Source: Nakamurella deserti
GTDB lineage: Bacteria > Actinomycetota > Actinomycetes > Mycobacteriales > Nakamurellaceae
Length of the DNA: 64,000 nucleotides
NCBI RefSeq assembly: GCF_003260015.1
Contig: NZ_QCXS01000001.1
Coordinates: forward strand, 1-64,000
Reading direction: 5' to 3'
Within the stretch, counting starts at the first letter, position 1. Every line of letters starts with the position of its first letter. A program made the position numbers and the translations under genes. The notes beneath the pieces are model-generated. The model saw only the letters and a program-made list of their open reading frames with translations, was not told the DNA's origin and did no database searches. This document shows, one piece after another, positions 1-8,226 of this stretch.

Positions 1-499
1 AGACCAGCTGGACGCCGTGTTCTTCGTAGATGGCCTTGCCGAGGGTGTCGGTGCCGGTGACGAGGTGGCGCCACTGGTCGGGGTCGAGGTCGGCGGTGCC
101 GGTGGCGGCGCCGGTGTGCAGGTCGGTGTACTGCTCGGGTAGGTGGACCAGGTACTTCGCGTCGACCGCGGCGAGCAGTCGGGCCTCGCGGCCGAAGTCG
201 GCCAGCGCCTTGTCCAGCCCCTCCTTGCCTTTATGGAGCCCGGCGAAGACGGTGCCGCCGGCGACCTCGAGGCCGCGGGATCCGAGCTCGTCGCGGAGCT
301 GGGCCGGGTCCTGGGGCAAAAACCCCTGCGGGCCGAGCTCGGTCCACACGTAGCCCGCGCTCGCGACCTCGTCGAGGTACTGCTTCCACCCGACCTGGTG
401 CTCGTCGGCGGCGAACCACACCCCCCACGAATCCGGGGCGGTCCCCAGCACCAGCCTCGACCGGCCGGGATCGTCGGCAGGGCCGGGGTTGCGGTTCAT
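1..499 (-). CDS. IolE-like TIM-barrel sugar isomerase/dehydratase (3' end cut by window edge)
   Basis: About 166 residues are visible before the gene runs off the left edge. Residues 19-29 read GTAPDSWGVWF, which resembles the first strand of inosose dehydratase (IolE) and related AP-endonuclease-2-family TIM barrels. Later stretches (ELGPQGF, GGTVFAGL) fit the second and third strands. The ATG at 499 is the only reasonable start; its Shine-Dalgarno sequence is weak. It lies 98 bases downstream of a hydroxypyruvate-isomerase-like gene and a Gfo/Idh/MocA dehydrogenase, the usual partners in inositol or polyol catabolism. Inosose dehydratase is the best guess for function, but other epimerases of this fold cannot be excluded from the N-terminal half alone. 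Confidence 0.75.
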   Translation of the reverse strand, partial: MNRNPGPADDPGRSRLVLGTAPDSWGVWFAADEHQVGWKQYLDEVASAGYVWTELGPQGFLPQDPAQLRDELGSRGLEVAGGTVFAGLHKGKEGLDKALADFGREARLLAAVDAKYLVHLPEQYTDLHTGAATGTADLDPDQWRHLVTGTDTLGKAIYEEHGVQLV

Positions 500-597
500 G
501 GTTGGTGTCCGTTCCGTGGCGGGATCGTGCGCAGCGATCGGGTTCGGGGGGGCGGGGGGTCGGTTCAGGGGGTGGGTTCAGGGGGCGTATCGGGTGC

Positions 598-1380
598 TCA
601 GGTGGTGGTGAAGGCCTGCCGGAACCGGTCGAGTGCGGTGTCGGAGTCGCCGGAGGCCCAGCCCTCCAACCCGACGACACCCGTGTAGCCGAGTCGGTCC
701 AGGGTGCGTGCGATGTGCGGGTAGTTGATCTCCCCGGTGCCGGGCTCGCGGCGACCCGGGACGTCGGCGACCTGGATCTCACCGACGAACGGCAGCGACC
801 GCTCAACCAGGTCCGTGAGGTTCCCCTCACCGATCTGCGCGTGGTACAGGTCGAGATTCATCCGCAGGTGCGGGTTGTCGACGGCCTCGACGAGGGCGAG
901 GGTGTCCGCGGCGAGCGCGAACGGAGTGCCCGGGTGATCGACGGGCAGGTTCAGGTTCTCCAGGGTGAACACCCGCCCGGCCCGCTCGCCCAGCGCGGCG
1001 AGCCGGTCCAGGGTCCGCAGCGCGGTGAGCCACATCGCCGGCGACACCACCTCGGTCGCCACGACCGGCAGGCCCCGGTCGTCCAGGCCGGTGCCGTGCA
1101 CGTTCAGCCGTGGGCAGTCCAGGCGGTCGGCGACCTCGAGCGACAGGGCGGCGGTGCGCAGCAGTTCCGCGGCGCCGTCCTCGTCGGCCAGGGTGCCGCT
1201 GATGTAGCCGGTCATCGAGGAGAAGGTCGCCCCGCTGCCGGCCAGTGCGGAGACGTCCTTGGCCGTCCAGTCCCAGATCTCGACCTCGAAGCCGAGATCG
1301 GCGATGCGGCGGACGCGGTCCAGGAACGGCAGCTCGGTGAACAGCATCTCGGCCGAGGCCGCGAGCCGGTAGCCGCTCAT
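598..1380 (-). CDS. Hydroxypyruvate isomerase-like TIM-barrel protein
   Basis: 260-residue sugar phosphate isomerase/epimerase (AP-endonuclease-2 fold), the usual length for the Hyi family. Candidate metal and catalytic residues sit in family-typical motifs: E141 in LENLNLP, D177 and H180 in NLDLYHAQIGEGNL, E214 in PGRREPGTGEINY, and E239 near the end. Members interconvert hydroxypyruvate and tartronate semialdehyde or isomerise related ketoses. The ATG at 1380 overlaps the stop of the upstream dehydrogenase (ATGA), so the two are translationally coupled. With the IolE-like gene downstream this looks like a sugar or inositol degradation operon. The exact substrate is not readable from the sequence. 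Confidence 0.85.
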   Translation of the reverse strand: MSGYRLAASAEMLFTELPFLDRVRRIADLGFEVEIWDWTAKDVSALAGSGATFSSMTGYISGTLADEDGAAELLRTAALSLEVADRLDCPRLNVHGTGLDDRGLPVVATEVVSPAMWLTALRTLDRLAALGERAGRVFTLENLNLPVDHPGTPFALAADTLALVEAVDNPHLRMNLDLYHAQIGEGNLTDLVERSLPFVGEIQVADVPGRREPGTGEINYPHIARTLDRLGYTGVVGLEGWASGDSDTALDRFRQAFTTT

Positions 1381-2408
1381 GCCGACAGCTCCGCGATCCG
1401 CACCGGGAGTCCGGTCCGGGCGGACTGTGCCGCGGCGAGGGCGATCGCGAGCGCGGCACGGGCGTCCTGGCCGTCGACCGCGGCGTCGGTGCCGGCGCGG
1501 ACGGTGTCGGCGAACGCCGACAGCTCCGCGACATAGGCGCCGGCGAGCAGGGCCTGGTCGCTGCGGGCGGTGTCGACGACCCGGCCGACCGCACCCGAGA
1601 ACGCCATCCCGGTGGTGCGGCCGTCGCCCATGGTGGCCATGCCCGCGGACCCGAACACCTCGCCGCGGACGTCGTAGCCGTAGGACGCCTCGAAGCAGGC
1701 CTCGGCCACCCCGACGGCACCGTTGTCGAACTTGACCATCACCACCGCCGTGTCCCGGAGACCGCGGTCCTTCCAGTCCGGTTCGACGAGTGCGTCGGCC
1801 GTGGCGTACACCTCCACCGGCGCGGCCCCCGGGTTGAGGAACATCAGGGTGTCGAAGTCGTGGATCAACGTCTCCAGGAAGATGGTGTCGACCGGGACCC
1901 GGGACGGGTCGAAGCCGCCGGGATCGCGGGTCACCGACCGCAGCAACCGGGGCGAGCCCACGGTCCCGTCGTCCAGCAACGCACGGGCGGCCGCCCAGTC
2001 CGGCGCGAACCGGCGGTTGAAGCCCACCTGCAGCGGCACCCCGGCCGCGCGGGCGGCCTCGATCGCCCGGTCGGCGTCGGCCAGCGTGGTGGCCATCGGC
2101 TTCTCGCAGAACACCGCCTTGCCGGCGGCGGCGGCCGCCACCACCAGGTCGGCGTGGAAGCGGGCCGGTGCGGCGATCACCACCGCGTCGACCTCCGGGT
2201 CGGCGAAGGCCTCCGCGGCGTCGGTGTAGAACCGGTCCGCGCCGAGCTCCCCCGCCAGCCGCTCCGCCGCCCCGGGCGCCGGATCGGCGACCGCCACCAG
2301 CCGCGCCTGCGGCAATCCGGTCGCCAGGGTCCGGCCGTGGAACGCACCCATCCGACCCGATCCGATCAACGCGACCCGTACCGGACCGTTGCCTGCTCCT
2401 GCACCCAT
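1377..2408 (-). CDS. Gfo/Idh/MocA family NAD(P)-dependent oxidoreductase (inositol 2-dehydrogenase-like)
   Basis: 343 residues. A Rossmann fold opens with VALIGSGRMG (nucleotide loop GSGRMG at 16-21). The family signature EKP is at 102-104 and the catalytic histidine motif HDFD at 183-186. The family includes myo-inositol 2-dehydrogenase (IolG) and other sugar dehydrogenases; the neighbours favour inositol or a related polyol. An ATG 30 bases upstream is possible, but the one at 2408 has a strong GGAGG a few bases before it (bases 2415-2421 on the minus strand) and puts the Rossmann strand near the N-terminus. First gene of the operon, divergent from a LacI regulator that probably controls it. 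Confidence 0.88.
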   Translation of the reverse strand: MGAGAGNGPVRVALIGSGRMGAFHGRTLATGLPQARLVAVADPAPGAAERLAGELGADRFYTDAAEAFADPEVDAVVIAAPARFHADLVVAAAAAGKAVFCEKPMATTLADADRAIEAARAAGVPLQVGFNRRFAPDWAAARALLDDGTVGSPRLLRSVTRDPGGFDPSRVPVDTIFLETLIHDFDTLMFLNPGAAPVEVYATADALVEPDWKDRGLRDTAVVMVKFDNGAVGVAEACFEASYGYDVRGEVFGSAGMATMGDGRTTGMAFSGAVGRVVDTARSDQALLAGAYVAELSAFADTVRAGTDAAVDGQDARAALAIALAAAQSARTGLPVRIAELSA

Positions 2409-2450
2409 GACGGCTCCTCCTCGAGCTATCCGCCGCACCGACTAGTACGT

Positions 2451-2510
2451 TGCAACGAATCGTCGCGGGCAGCGCCCGACTTGTCAAGACATACGAACTG
2501 GTTCGTTGCA
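2451..2510. promoter_or_regulatory. Divergent promoter with inverted-repeat operator, probable LacI-family site
   Basis: The 126-base gap between the dehydrogenase and the LacI gene holds an inverted repeat: TGCAACGAA at 2451-2459 and TTCGTTGCA at 2502-2510, exact 9-base complements. On the minus strand a perfect -35 TTGACA (2487-2482) lies 17 bases from GACGAT (2464-2459), which overlaps the left arm by one base, so binding there would block the catabolic operon. The right arm sits 25 bases before the regulator's start and could give autoregulation. Seen: the repeats and -35 box. Inferred: that the neighbouring LacI protein binds them. Confidence 0.55.
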
Positions 2511-2534
2511 GGGACGGTGGGTATCGTGGTGTCG

Positions 2535-3563
2535 ATGGTGGGTGGCGGCGCGCGGCGGGCGACGATGCACGACGTCGCGGCCCGGGCCGGGGTCTCACAG
2601 TCCCTGGTGTCGATCGTGATGCGCGACGCGCCGGGGGCCGGTGCCGCGACCCGCGAGCGCATCCTGCGGATCGCCGACGAACTGGGCTACCGGCCGGACA
2701 CCCGGGCGCGGTTGCTGCGCCGCGGGAACAGCCGCCTGCTCGGCGTGGTCTTCGGTGTGCAGCACGCCTTCCACGGTGACCTCCTCGCCGGTCTCTACCG
2801 GGCGGCGGCACCGCTGGACTACCAGCTCACCCTCAGTGCGGTCACCGCCGATCGGGGCGAAACCGCCGCCATCACCGATCTTCTCGGAGACCGCTGCGAG
2901 GCGCTGCTGCTCCTGGGCACCCAGGAACCGCCGGCGCAGCTCGGCAGGCTCGCCGCCATCGTGCCGGTGGTCGCCGTCGCCCGCGCGGTGCGCCACTCCG
3001 ACGTCGACGTGGTGCGCACGGCCGACGCCCACGGGCTGGCGCAGGCCGTGGACCATCTCGTCGGGCTCGGTCACACCCGGATCGCCCACATCGACGGCGG
3101 GCGTGCGCCCGGCGCCGCCGAACGCCGCCGCGGCTACCGCGACGCCATGACCCGCCACGGCCTCGCCGGCCACATCCGCGTCTACCCGGGCGGTCTCACC
3201 GAGGACGACGGGGCCGGCGCCGCCCGGACGGTCCTCGCCGACGGGCCACCCACGGCCATCACCGTGTTCAACGACCGCTGCGCGACCGGAGTCCTGGAGA
3301 TCGTCCGCGCCGCCGGCTTCGACGTGCCCGGCGACATCAGCGTCATCGGGTACGACGACAGCCACCTCGCCCGGATCTCCTTCATCGACCTGACCACCAT
3401 CGCCCAGGACGTCGACCGGCTCGCCCACCTCGCCGTCCACCGGGCCGTCGACCGCGCCACCGGCGCCGACCGCGACGGCCCGCGCGAACAGGTCGCCACG
3501 CCGCACCTGGTCGTCCGGTCCACCACCGGCCCACCGCACGCCGGACGCAGGCCCGCCGACTGA
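2535..3563 (+). CDS. LacI family transcriptional regulator
   Basis: 342 residues. The N-terminal LacI helix-turn-helix is clear: TMHDVAARAGVSQSLVS, followed by the hinge region LGYRPDTRARLL. The rest is a periplasmic-binding-protein-like effector domain (GVVFG, VPVVAVAR, FNDRCATGVLEI, SVIGYDDSHLARI). Such regulators usually repress adjacent sugar-catabolic genes and release DNA on binding a sugar or its metabolite. Divergently transcribed from the dehydrogenase operon with an inverted repeat between them. Two in-frame GTGs lie at 2526 and 2529; the ATG at 2535 was preferred because it begins closest to the HTH. No strong ribosome-binding site separates the choices. Confidence 0.9.
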   Translation: MVGGGARRATMHDVAARAGVSQSLVSIVMRDAPGAGAATRERILRIADELGYRPDTRARLLRRGNSRLLGVVFGVQHAFHGDLLAGLYRAAAPLDYQLTLSAVTADRGETAAITDLLGDRCEALLLLGTQEPPAQLGRLAAIVPVVAVARAVRHSDVDVVRTADAHGLAQAVDHLVGLGHTRIAHIDGGRAPGAAERRRGYRDAMTRHGLAGHIRVYPGGLTEDDGAGAARTVLADGPPTAITVFNDRCATGVLEIVRAAGFDVPGDISVIGYDDSHLARISFIDLTTIAQDVDRLAHLAVHRAVDRATGADRDGPREQVATPHLVVRSTTGPPHAGRRPAD

Positions 3564-3680
3564 CACCGACCGCTCGCCGGTTCCGCGCCCGACCGCGCCG
3601 CCGCGGCGACCACGCGGCCCGCACGCGGTGCCCACCGCGACCCGCGCCGTCGCCGCCACCGGCCCACCCGGGCGGCTCCG

Positions 3681-4658
3681 ATGCCGCATCCTCTTCTGAT
3701 GACCGCCACCTCTCCCACCGTGTCCACCCGTCCGCTGTACGGCTGCATGGGCCTCGGCGGCCCGTGGGACGTCCCCGACCTGACCGCCGCGGACCTCGCG
3801 CAGGCCGAGGCCGTCGTGGAGGCGGCCCTGGGCATCGGGATCACCTGCTTCGACCACGCGGACATCTACGCCGCCGGCAAGGCCGAGGCGGTCTTCGGCG
3901 AGGTGCTCACCCGGTCGCCGGAGCTGCGGAGGTCGCTCACCCTCCAGACCAAGGTCGGCATCCGGTTGCCGGCCGGCGACGCGGCGGGCCTGTACGACCT
4001 CCGCGCCGCCACCATCACCACCCGGGTGCGGCAGAGCCTCGACCGGCTCCGTACCGACCGGATCGACGTCCTGCTGCTGCACCGGCCGGACCCGCTGACG
4101 CCACCGGCCGAGGTGGCGCAGGCGTTGACGGCCCTGCGGGACGAGGGCCTCGTCGGCGCGTTCGGCGTGTCCAACATGAGCGCCGCCCAGATCGGCGCGC
4201 TGCAGGTCCATCTCGACGAGCCGTTGGTGGTGGACCAGCTGGAGATGAGCCTGTACCGGCGGGACTGGGTGGAGTCCGGCGTGCTGGTCAACACCACGGC
4301 GGCCACCGGTAACGGCTTCCCGCACGGGACGCTGGAGTACTGCGCCGCCCACGGCATCGCGCTGCAGGCGTGGGGGTCGATGGCCCAGGGGCGCTACACC
4401 GGCCGGGCCGGCGGCGACGCCGCCGCACAGGCGACCACGGCACTGGTCGCGTCGCTGGCCGAGGCGAAGAACACGACACCCGAGACGATCGTGTTGTGGT
4501 GGTTGCAGCGTCACCCGGCCGGGATCGCCCCGACCATCGGCACCACCGACACCGACCGGATCGCCGCGTGTGCCGACGCCGTCGACCGTCGCCCGGAGCT
4601 GACCCACGACGAGTGGTACCGGCTGTGGACCACCGCCCGCGGCGCCGCTCTCCCGTAG
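3681..4658 (+). CDS. Aldo/keto reductase (YdhF-like)
   Basis: 325 residues of an aldo/keto reductase TIM barrel. The tetrad is recognisable: Asp and Tyr in CFDHADIYAAGKAEA, Lys in LQTKVGI, His in DVLLLHRPD. The C-terminal part (IGTTDTDRIAACADAV) supplies the NADPH-binding site. These enzymes reduce aldehydes or ketones with NADPH in the cytoplasm; the substrate is unknown. It follows the LacI gene by 117 bases on the same strand and could belong to the sugar locus, but this is not certain. A second in-frame ATG at 3699 is an equally plausible start; neither has a clear Shine-Dalgarno. Confidence 0.88.
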   Translation: MPHPLLMTATSPTVSTRPLYGCMGLGGPWDVPDLTAADLAQAEAVVEAALGIGITCFDHADIYAAGKAEAVFGEVLTRSPELRRSLTLQTKVGIRLPAGDAAGLYDLRAATITTRVRQSLDRLRTDRIDVLLLHRPDPLTPPAEVAQALTALRDEGLVGAFGVSNMSAAQIGALQVHLDEPLVVDQLEMSLYRRDWVESGVLVNTTAATGNGFPHGTLEYCAAHGIALQAWGSMAQGRYTGRAGGDAAAQATTALVASLAEAKNTTPETIVLWWLQRHPAGIAPTIGTTDTDRIAACADAVDRRPELTHDEWYRLWTTARGAALP

Positions 4659-4736
4659 GTCGCGGCGGATCAGGTGGCGGCGTCCGCCGCGACGGACGAC
4701 ACTCGTGGCGCGAGCACCCGCGGAAGGAGACCCGTG

Positions 4737-5114
4737 ATGACGGACCCGGTCGGCTCCCTGAAGATGGTCACCCTCGACTCGGCCGACGCGTCCCGCGACG
4801 CGGCGTTCTGGTCGGCGGTCCTGGGCTGGGACATCACCTACGACTCCCCGGAGGCGGCCATGGTGTCGGGACCGACGAGTGCCCTCGGGTTCGGCACCAC
4901 CCCCGGCTACGAGCCGCCCGCGTGGCCGAACCCGCACGGCAGCAAGCAGTTCCACTTCGACCTGGCCGTCGAGGATCTCGCCGCCGCCGAACGACGCTGC
5001 GTCGAGCTGGGCGCCGCCGTTCCGGACGACCAGCCGGGGGAGGGCCGCTGGCGGGTGCTGCTGGATCCGTCCGGGCACCCGTTCTGCCTCACCCTCGCCG
5101 CCAACTGGGGCTGA
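4737..5114 (+). CDS. VOC superfamily protein (glyoxalase/bleomycin-resistance-like)
   Basis: 125 residues, one vicinal-oxygen-chelate unit. The opening MVTLDSADASRDAAFWSAVL and closing VLLDPSGHPFCLTL are typical of the two beta-alpha-beta-beta-beta modules of actinobacterial VOC proteins annotated as glyoxalases. The metal ligands of true glyoxalase I are not convincingly present, so the reaction is unknown. The start at 4737 is set by GGAAGGAG at 4722-4729. Same strand as the aldo/keto reductase, 78 bases apart. Downstream, a 16-base perfect palindrome at 5317-5332 may terminate this gene and the convergent EAL gene. Confidence 0.82.
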   Translation: MTDPVGSLKMVTLDSADASRDAAFWSAVLGWDITYDSPEAAMVSGPTSALGFGTTPGYEPPAWPNPHGSKQFHFDLAVEDLAAAERRCVELGAAVPDDQPGEGRWRVLLDPSGHPFCLTLAANWG

Positions 5115-5366
5115 CCGCGGCGGAGTCGGGACGGTCCTGAGCGGGTTCACCGACGGCAGCAGCTGCTTCTCTCCCGACGCGCACGTCACGCCGGTGTCGG
5201 AGCTGCTGGCCGGCAGCCAGCTCCGGCGGCGGGCCGGCGCCGGCCGGGGGGAGGTCGTCCCCGGCAAGGATCTTCCTCGCCGAACGGCACATCGGTGGTG
5301 ACCTGTTCGACCGGCTCCGCCGGCGCCGGCGGTGCACCGCGGTCGACGGAGCCCGGGTCGGCTCGC

Positions 5367-6554
5367 TCAGCGCGCCGGCGCCGGCATCCCGAGGTAGTAG
5401 CCCTGGGCCCAGCGGATGCCCATGTCGCGCAGCACCTCCACCTCGGCCGCCTCCTCGACACCCTCGGCGATGACCTCGGCCGCGATGTCGTGGGCGAAGG
5501 CGACCAGCGCGCTGGCCAGCGCCCGCTGCGGGCGGCTGCGGTGGATGCCCCGGATCAGCGAGATGTCGAGTTTGACCACGTCGGGCTGCAGCGCCACCAG
5601 GTGCCGGAACCCGGCGTACCCGGAGCCGAGATCGTCGGCGGCCAGCCGCGCGCCGTGGCTGCGCAGCACCGACAGCGCCCGGTGGATCGCCGAGTAGTCC
5701 TCGATCGGGACGTGCTCGGTCAGTTCGATGACGATGCGGGGGCAGATCGCCGGCGTGAAGATGTTCCGCTCCGGGATCAGCTCGATCGTCGCCGGCGACA
5801 TGTTCAGCGCGAGGAACGTGTCGTGGTCGGCGGTGTCGAGCATCGGCAGCGCGTTCATCACGGCCAGCCACTCCAACTCCGAGCCCATGCCGCTGGCGAA
5901 GGCGTCACTGAACCAGCCGGCCGGTCCCTGCGGGTGCGGGCTCGGGAACCGCGCCAACGCCTCCTGGCCGACCATCGCCATCGAGGTCAGATCGATCACC
6001 GGCTGGAAGAACGGCACGATGCTGCGGTCGCGGAGCACCGTCCGCACCCGCTGCCCGGCCGCCTCGGCCTGGTCGTGCGCCCCGGTGGCCGGCTGCGGGA
6101 TGGACGGGGTGGCGGCCTGGCCCGTCGGCGGCGGCGACCGCAGCAGCTGGTGCAGCTGGCGCGTCTCGAGCAGGTTCGCCGTCCGCAGCACCACCTCGAC
6201 GATGTCCAGCGGCTTGGTCAGGAAGTCCCGGGCCCCCAGCTCGAAGGCCTGGTTACGGGTGTCGGCTGAGGTGTCCGCGGTCAGCACCATCACCGGCAGG
6301 TAGCTGCCGGCCGCGAACCGGGTGATGGCGCCCAGCAGCTCCAGGCCGTTGACGTGCGGCATCTGCAGGTCCAGCAGCACCAGGTCGGGATTGACCACGG
6401 GGAGCAGCCCGAACACCCGGCGCGGATCGGTCTCGGTGATGACCTGGTTGAGCCCGGCGTCGCGCAGCAGGGCCTTGAGCAGGGCGACGTTGGCGGCGTT
6501 GTCGTCGACGATCAGCACGCACATCGTCGAGAACCGCTCGAGGGTGTCAGGCAT
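5367..6554 (-). CDS. Response regulator with EAL phosphodiesterase output (c-di-GMP)
   Basis: 395 residues. The N-terminal receiver (about 10-128) has DD acidic pair at VLIVDDN, phosphoacceptor D62 in LLDLQMP and K114 in FLTKPLD. After a short linker comes a complete EAL domain (about 170-395): substrate loop QEALARF, Asn in LALNMSP, Glu in IELTEH, the DD pair in LAADDLGSGYAG, Lys in VVKLDIS and Glu/Gln in AEGVEE...AQGYYLG. All metal and catalytic residues are present, so hydrolysis of c-di-GMP to pGpG is expected. The ATG at 6554 overlaps the upstream hybrid kinase by 8 bases (ATGCCTGA), which supports this start and a functional link. Confidence 0.93.
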   Translation of the reverse strand: MPDTLERFSTMCVLIVDDNAANVALLKALLRDAGLNQVITETDPRRVFGLLPVVNPDLVLLDLQMPHVNGLELLGAITRFAAGSYLPVMVLTADTSADTRNQAFELGARDFLTKPLDIVEVVLRTANLLETRQLHQLLRSPPPTGQAATPSIPQPATGAHDQAEAAGQRVRTVLRDRSIVPFFQPVIDLTSMAMVGQEALARFPSPHPQGPAGWFSDAFASGMGSELEWLAVMNALPMLDTADHDTFLALNMSPATIELIPERNIFTPAICPRIVIELTEHVPIEDYSAIHRALSVLRSHGARLAADDLGSGYAGFRHLVALQPDVVKLDISLIRGIHRSRPQRALASALVAFAHDIAAEVIAEGVEEAAEVEVLRDMGIRWAQGYYLGMPAPAR

Positions 6555-8133
6555 CGACCATCCGGGTCAGTTGCTCGGCGGTGATGCCGTCCAGCAGCAT
6601 CAGCACCTCCCGCACGTCCAGCGGCTTGGTCATGTACTGGGCGGCCCCGGCCTGCAGCAACCGGTCCACCTGGGTCCGGCTGGCGTCGGCACTGAGGATG
6701 ACGACCGGGATCTCGGCCGTCACCGGATCGGCCTTCAGCGTCTCCAGCACCGACTGGCCGAAGCAGTCCGGCAGGTGCAGGTCCAGCAGGATCAGGTCGG
6801 GGGTGCGCGACCGGGCCAGCGCGAGGCCGGTGGTACCCAGGCCGGCGTGGACGAGCTGCCACCCGGGCCGCAGCCGCAGCAGCGAGGTGACCACCCGCAC
6901 GTTGGGTTCGTTGTCCTCGATGTAGAGCAGCGTCGTCGGTCCGATGCCCTGCTGGGTCGGCACGAACGCGGCGTCCGCGGACCCGACGTCGGCCCACCGG
7001 TCGGCGGCGGCCGGCAACCTCACGGTGAACGACGTCCCCGCCCCCGGCGCCGAGTCCACCGCGATGGTCCCGCTCATCAGCTCGACCAGCGCCTGGGTGA
7101 CCGACAGCCCGACGCCGCCGCCCGGTGGGGCGCTGCCCGGGTCCGCTCCCCCGGCCGGGGTGAACAGCCGCCGCCGGACCTCCGCCGGCAGGCCCGGACC
7201 GTCGTCGCGGACGGTCACCGACGCGCCGCCCAGCGCCGACCACGAGACCCAGACGTGCCCACCCGGACGGTGGTGCTCGATGACGCTGTCCAGCAGGTGG
7301 TGGAGCACCTGCACGAGCCGCTGCCGGTCGCCCAGCAGGCGCAACCCCGCGGGACCGCCCTCGACGGCCACGGCGATCCGCGCCCGGTCGGCCGCCGGTT
7401 GGATCAGCTGCACCACCTCGTCGACGAGCGACGGCGCCTCCACCGGCTCGACGGTCAGCGAGAGGCTGCCGGCGCCGATCCGCGCCACGTCCAGGACCTC
7501 GTCGATCATGGCGAGCAGGTGGTGGCCCGAGGACAGGATGTACTGCACCGACGACTGGTCGTCCGGGTCGGTGATGCGCCGCTCCAGCAGCTGCGCGAAG
7601 CCGATCACCGCGTTGAGCGGGGTCCGCAGCTCGTGGCTCATCCGGGAGATCAGCGCGCTCTTGGCCTCGTGCGCCGCGCGGGCCGCGGCCTCCGCGGTGC
7701 GGGCCGCCTCGACAGCGGCCACCCGGGGGGTGATGTCGTCGATGGTGGTGACCATCCGCTGCCCGTCGGCCGGATCCGGCGGCAGCAGCGCCGACGCGAG
7801 CCGGATCCAGCGGGTCCCGCCGTCCGGGCGCACCAGTCGGAGTTCGATCTGCCCGGGGTGTCCCGACCAGTTGCGCTGCACCCAGGCCGCGGTCGCTTCG
7901 AGGTCGTCGGGATGGATGAGGCGCATCAACGTGGTCGGGTCGTCGAGCATCGTGCTCGCGGGGATCCCGGTGACGGTCTCGAAGCCGTCGCTGACCGACA
8001 GGTGGCGGGGCGGTGACAGCCGGCTCACCAGGAAGACCGTCGGCAGCGGGGCGGGGGGCGGCGCCGGCTGCTGCGGGGGCGTCCGTCCGGCAGTCGGCGC
8101 GAAGAGCTGCGGCTCCTGCTCGGAAATCGACAC
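6547..8133 (-). CDS. PAS hybrid histidine kinase-receiver with degenerate ATP-binding N-box
   Basis: 528 residues: a PAS-like sensor (about 35-145, with IHPDDLEATAAW), a HisKA dimerisation domain with phosphoacceptor H167 in SHELRTPLNAVIGFAQLL, an HATPase_c-like domain, and a C-terminal receiver with D451 in LLDLHLPD and Lys in YMTKPLD. No membrane segment, so a cytoplasmic sensor. The N-box of the ATPase domain, normally NLLxNAxKY, reads HHLLDSVIEHH (278-288); the Mg-binding Asn is replaced. DGPGLP and GGGVGLS boxes remain. It may be a weak kinase, a phosphatase, or depend on the paralogue just upstream. The GTG start at 8133 has GGGGGG-TTGAG before it. Confidence 0.9.
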   Translation of the reverse strand: MSISEQEPQLFAPTAGRTPPQQPAPPPAPLPTVFLVSRLSPPRHLSVSDGFETVTGIPASTMLDDPTTLMRLIHPDDLEATAAWVQRNWSGHPGQIELRLVRPDGGTRWIRLASALLPPDPADGQRMVTTIDDITPRVAAVEAARTAEAAARAAHEAKSALISRMSHELRTPLNAVIGFAQLLERRITDPDDQSSVQYILSSGHHLLAMIDEVLDVARIGAGSLSLTVEPVEAPSLVDEVVQLIQPAADRARIAVAVEGGPAGLRLLGDRQRLVQVLHHLLDSVIEHHRPGGHVWVSWSALGGASVTVRDDGPGLPAEVRRRLFTPAGGADPGSAPPGGGVGLSVTQALVELMSGTIAVDSAPGAGTSFTVRLPAAADRWADVGSADAAFVPTQQGIGPTTLLYIEDNEPNVRVVTSLLRLRPGWQLVHAGLGTTGLALARSRTPDLILLDLHLPDCFGQSVLETLKADPVTAEIPVVILSADASRTQVDRLLQAGAAQYMTKPLDVREVLMLLDGITAEQLTRMVDA

Positions 8134-8226
8134 CTCAACCCCCCGTCAGCGGCGCATGCACATACCGTCTCAGCATGACAGAAAGCGCACGGGATTTCAC
8201 TGAACGTAGTTCCAACGTGGTCCCCG

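Noticed and set aside
598-2811. Long minus-strand frame joining the isomerase to sequence upstream
   Set aside because: Only the part from 1380 downward is a real protein; upstream it is antisense to nothing meaningful and overlaps the dehydrogenase in another frame.
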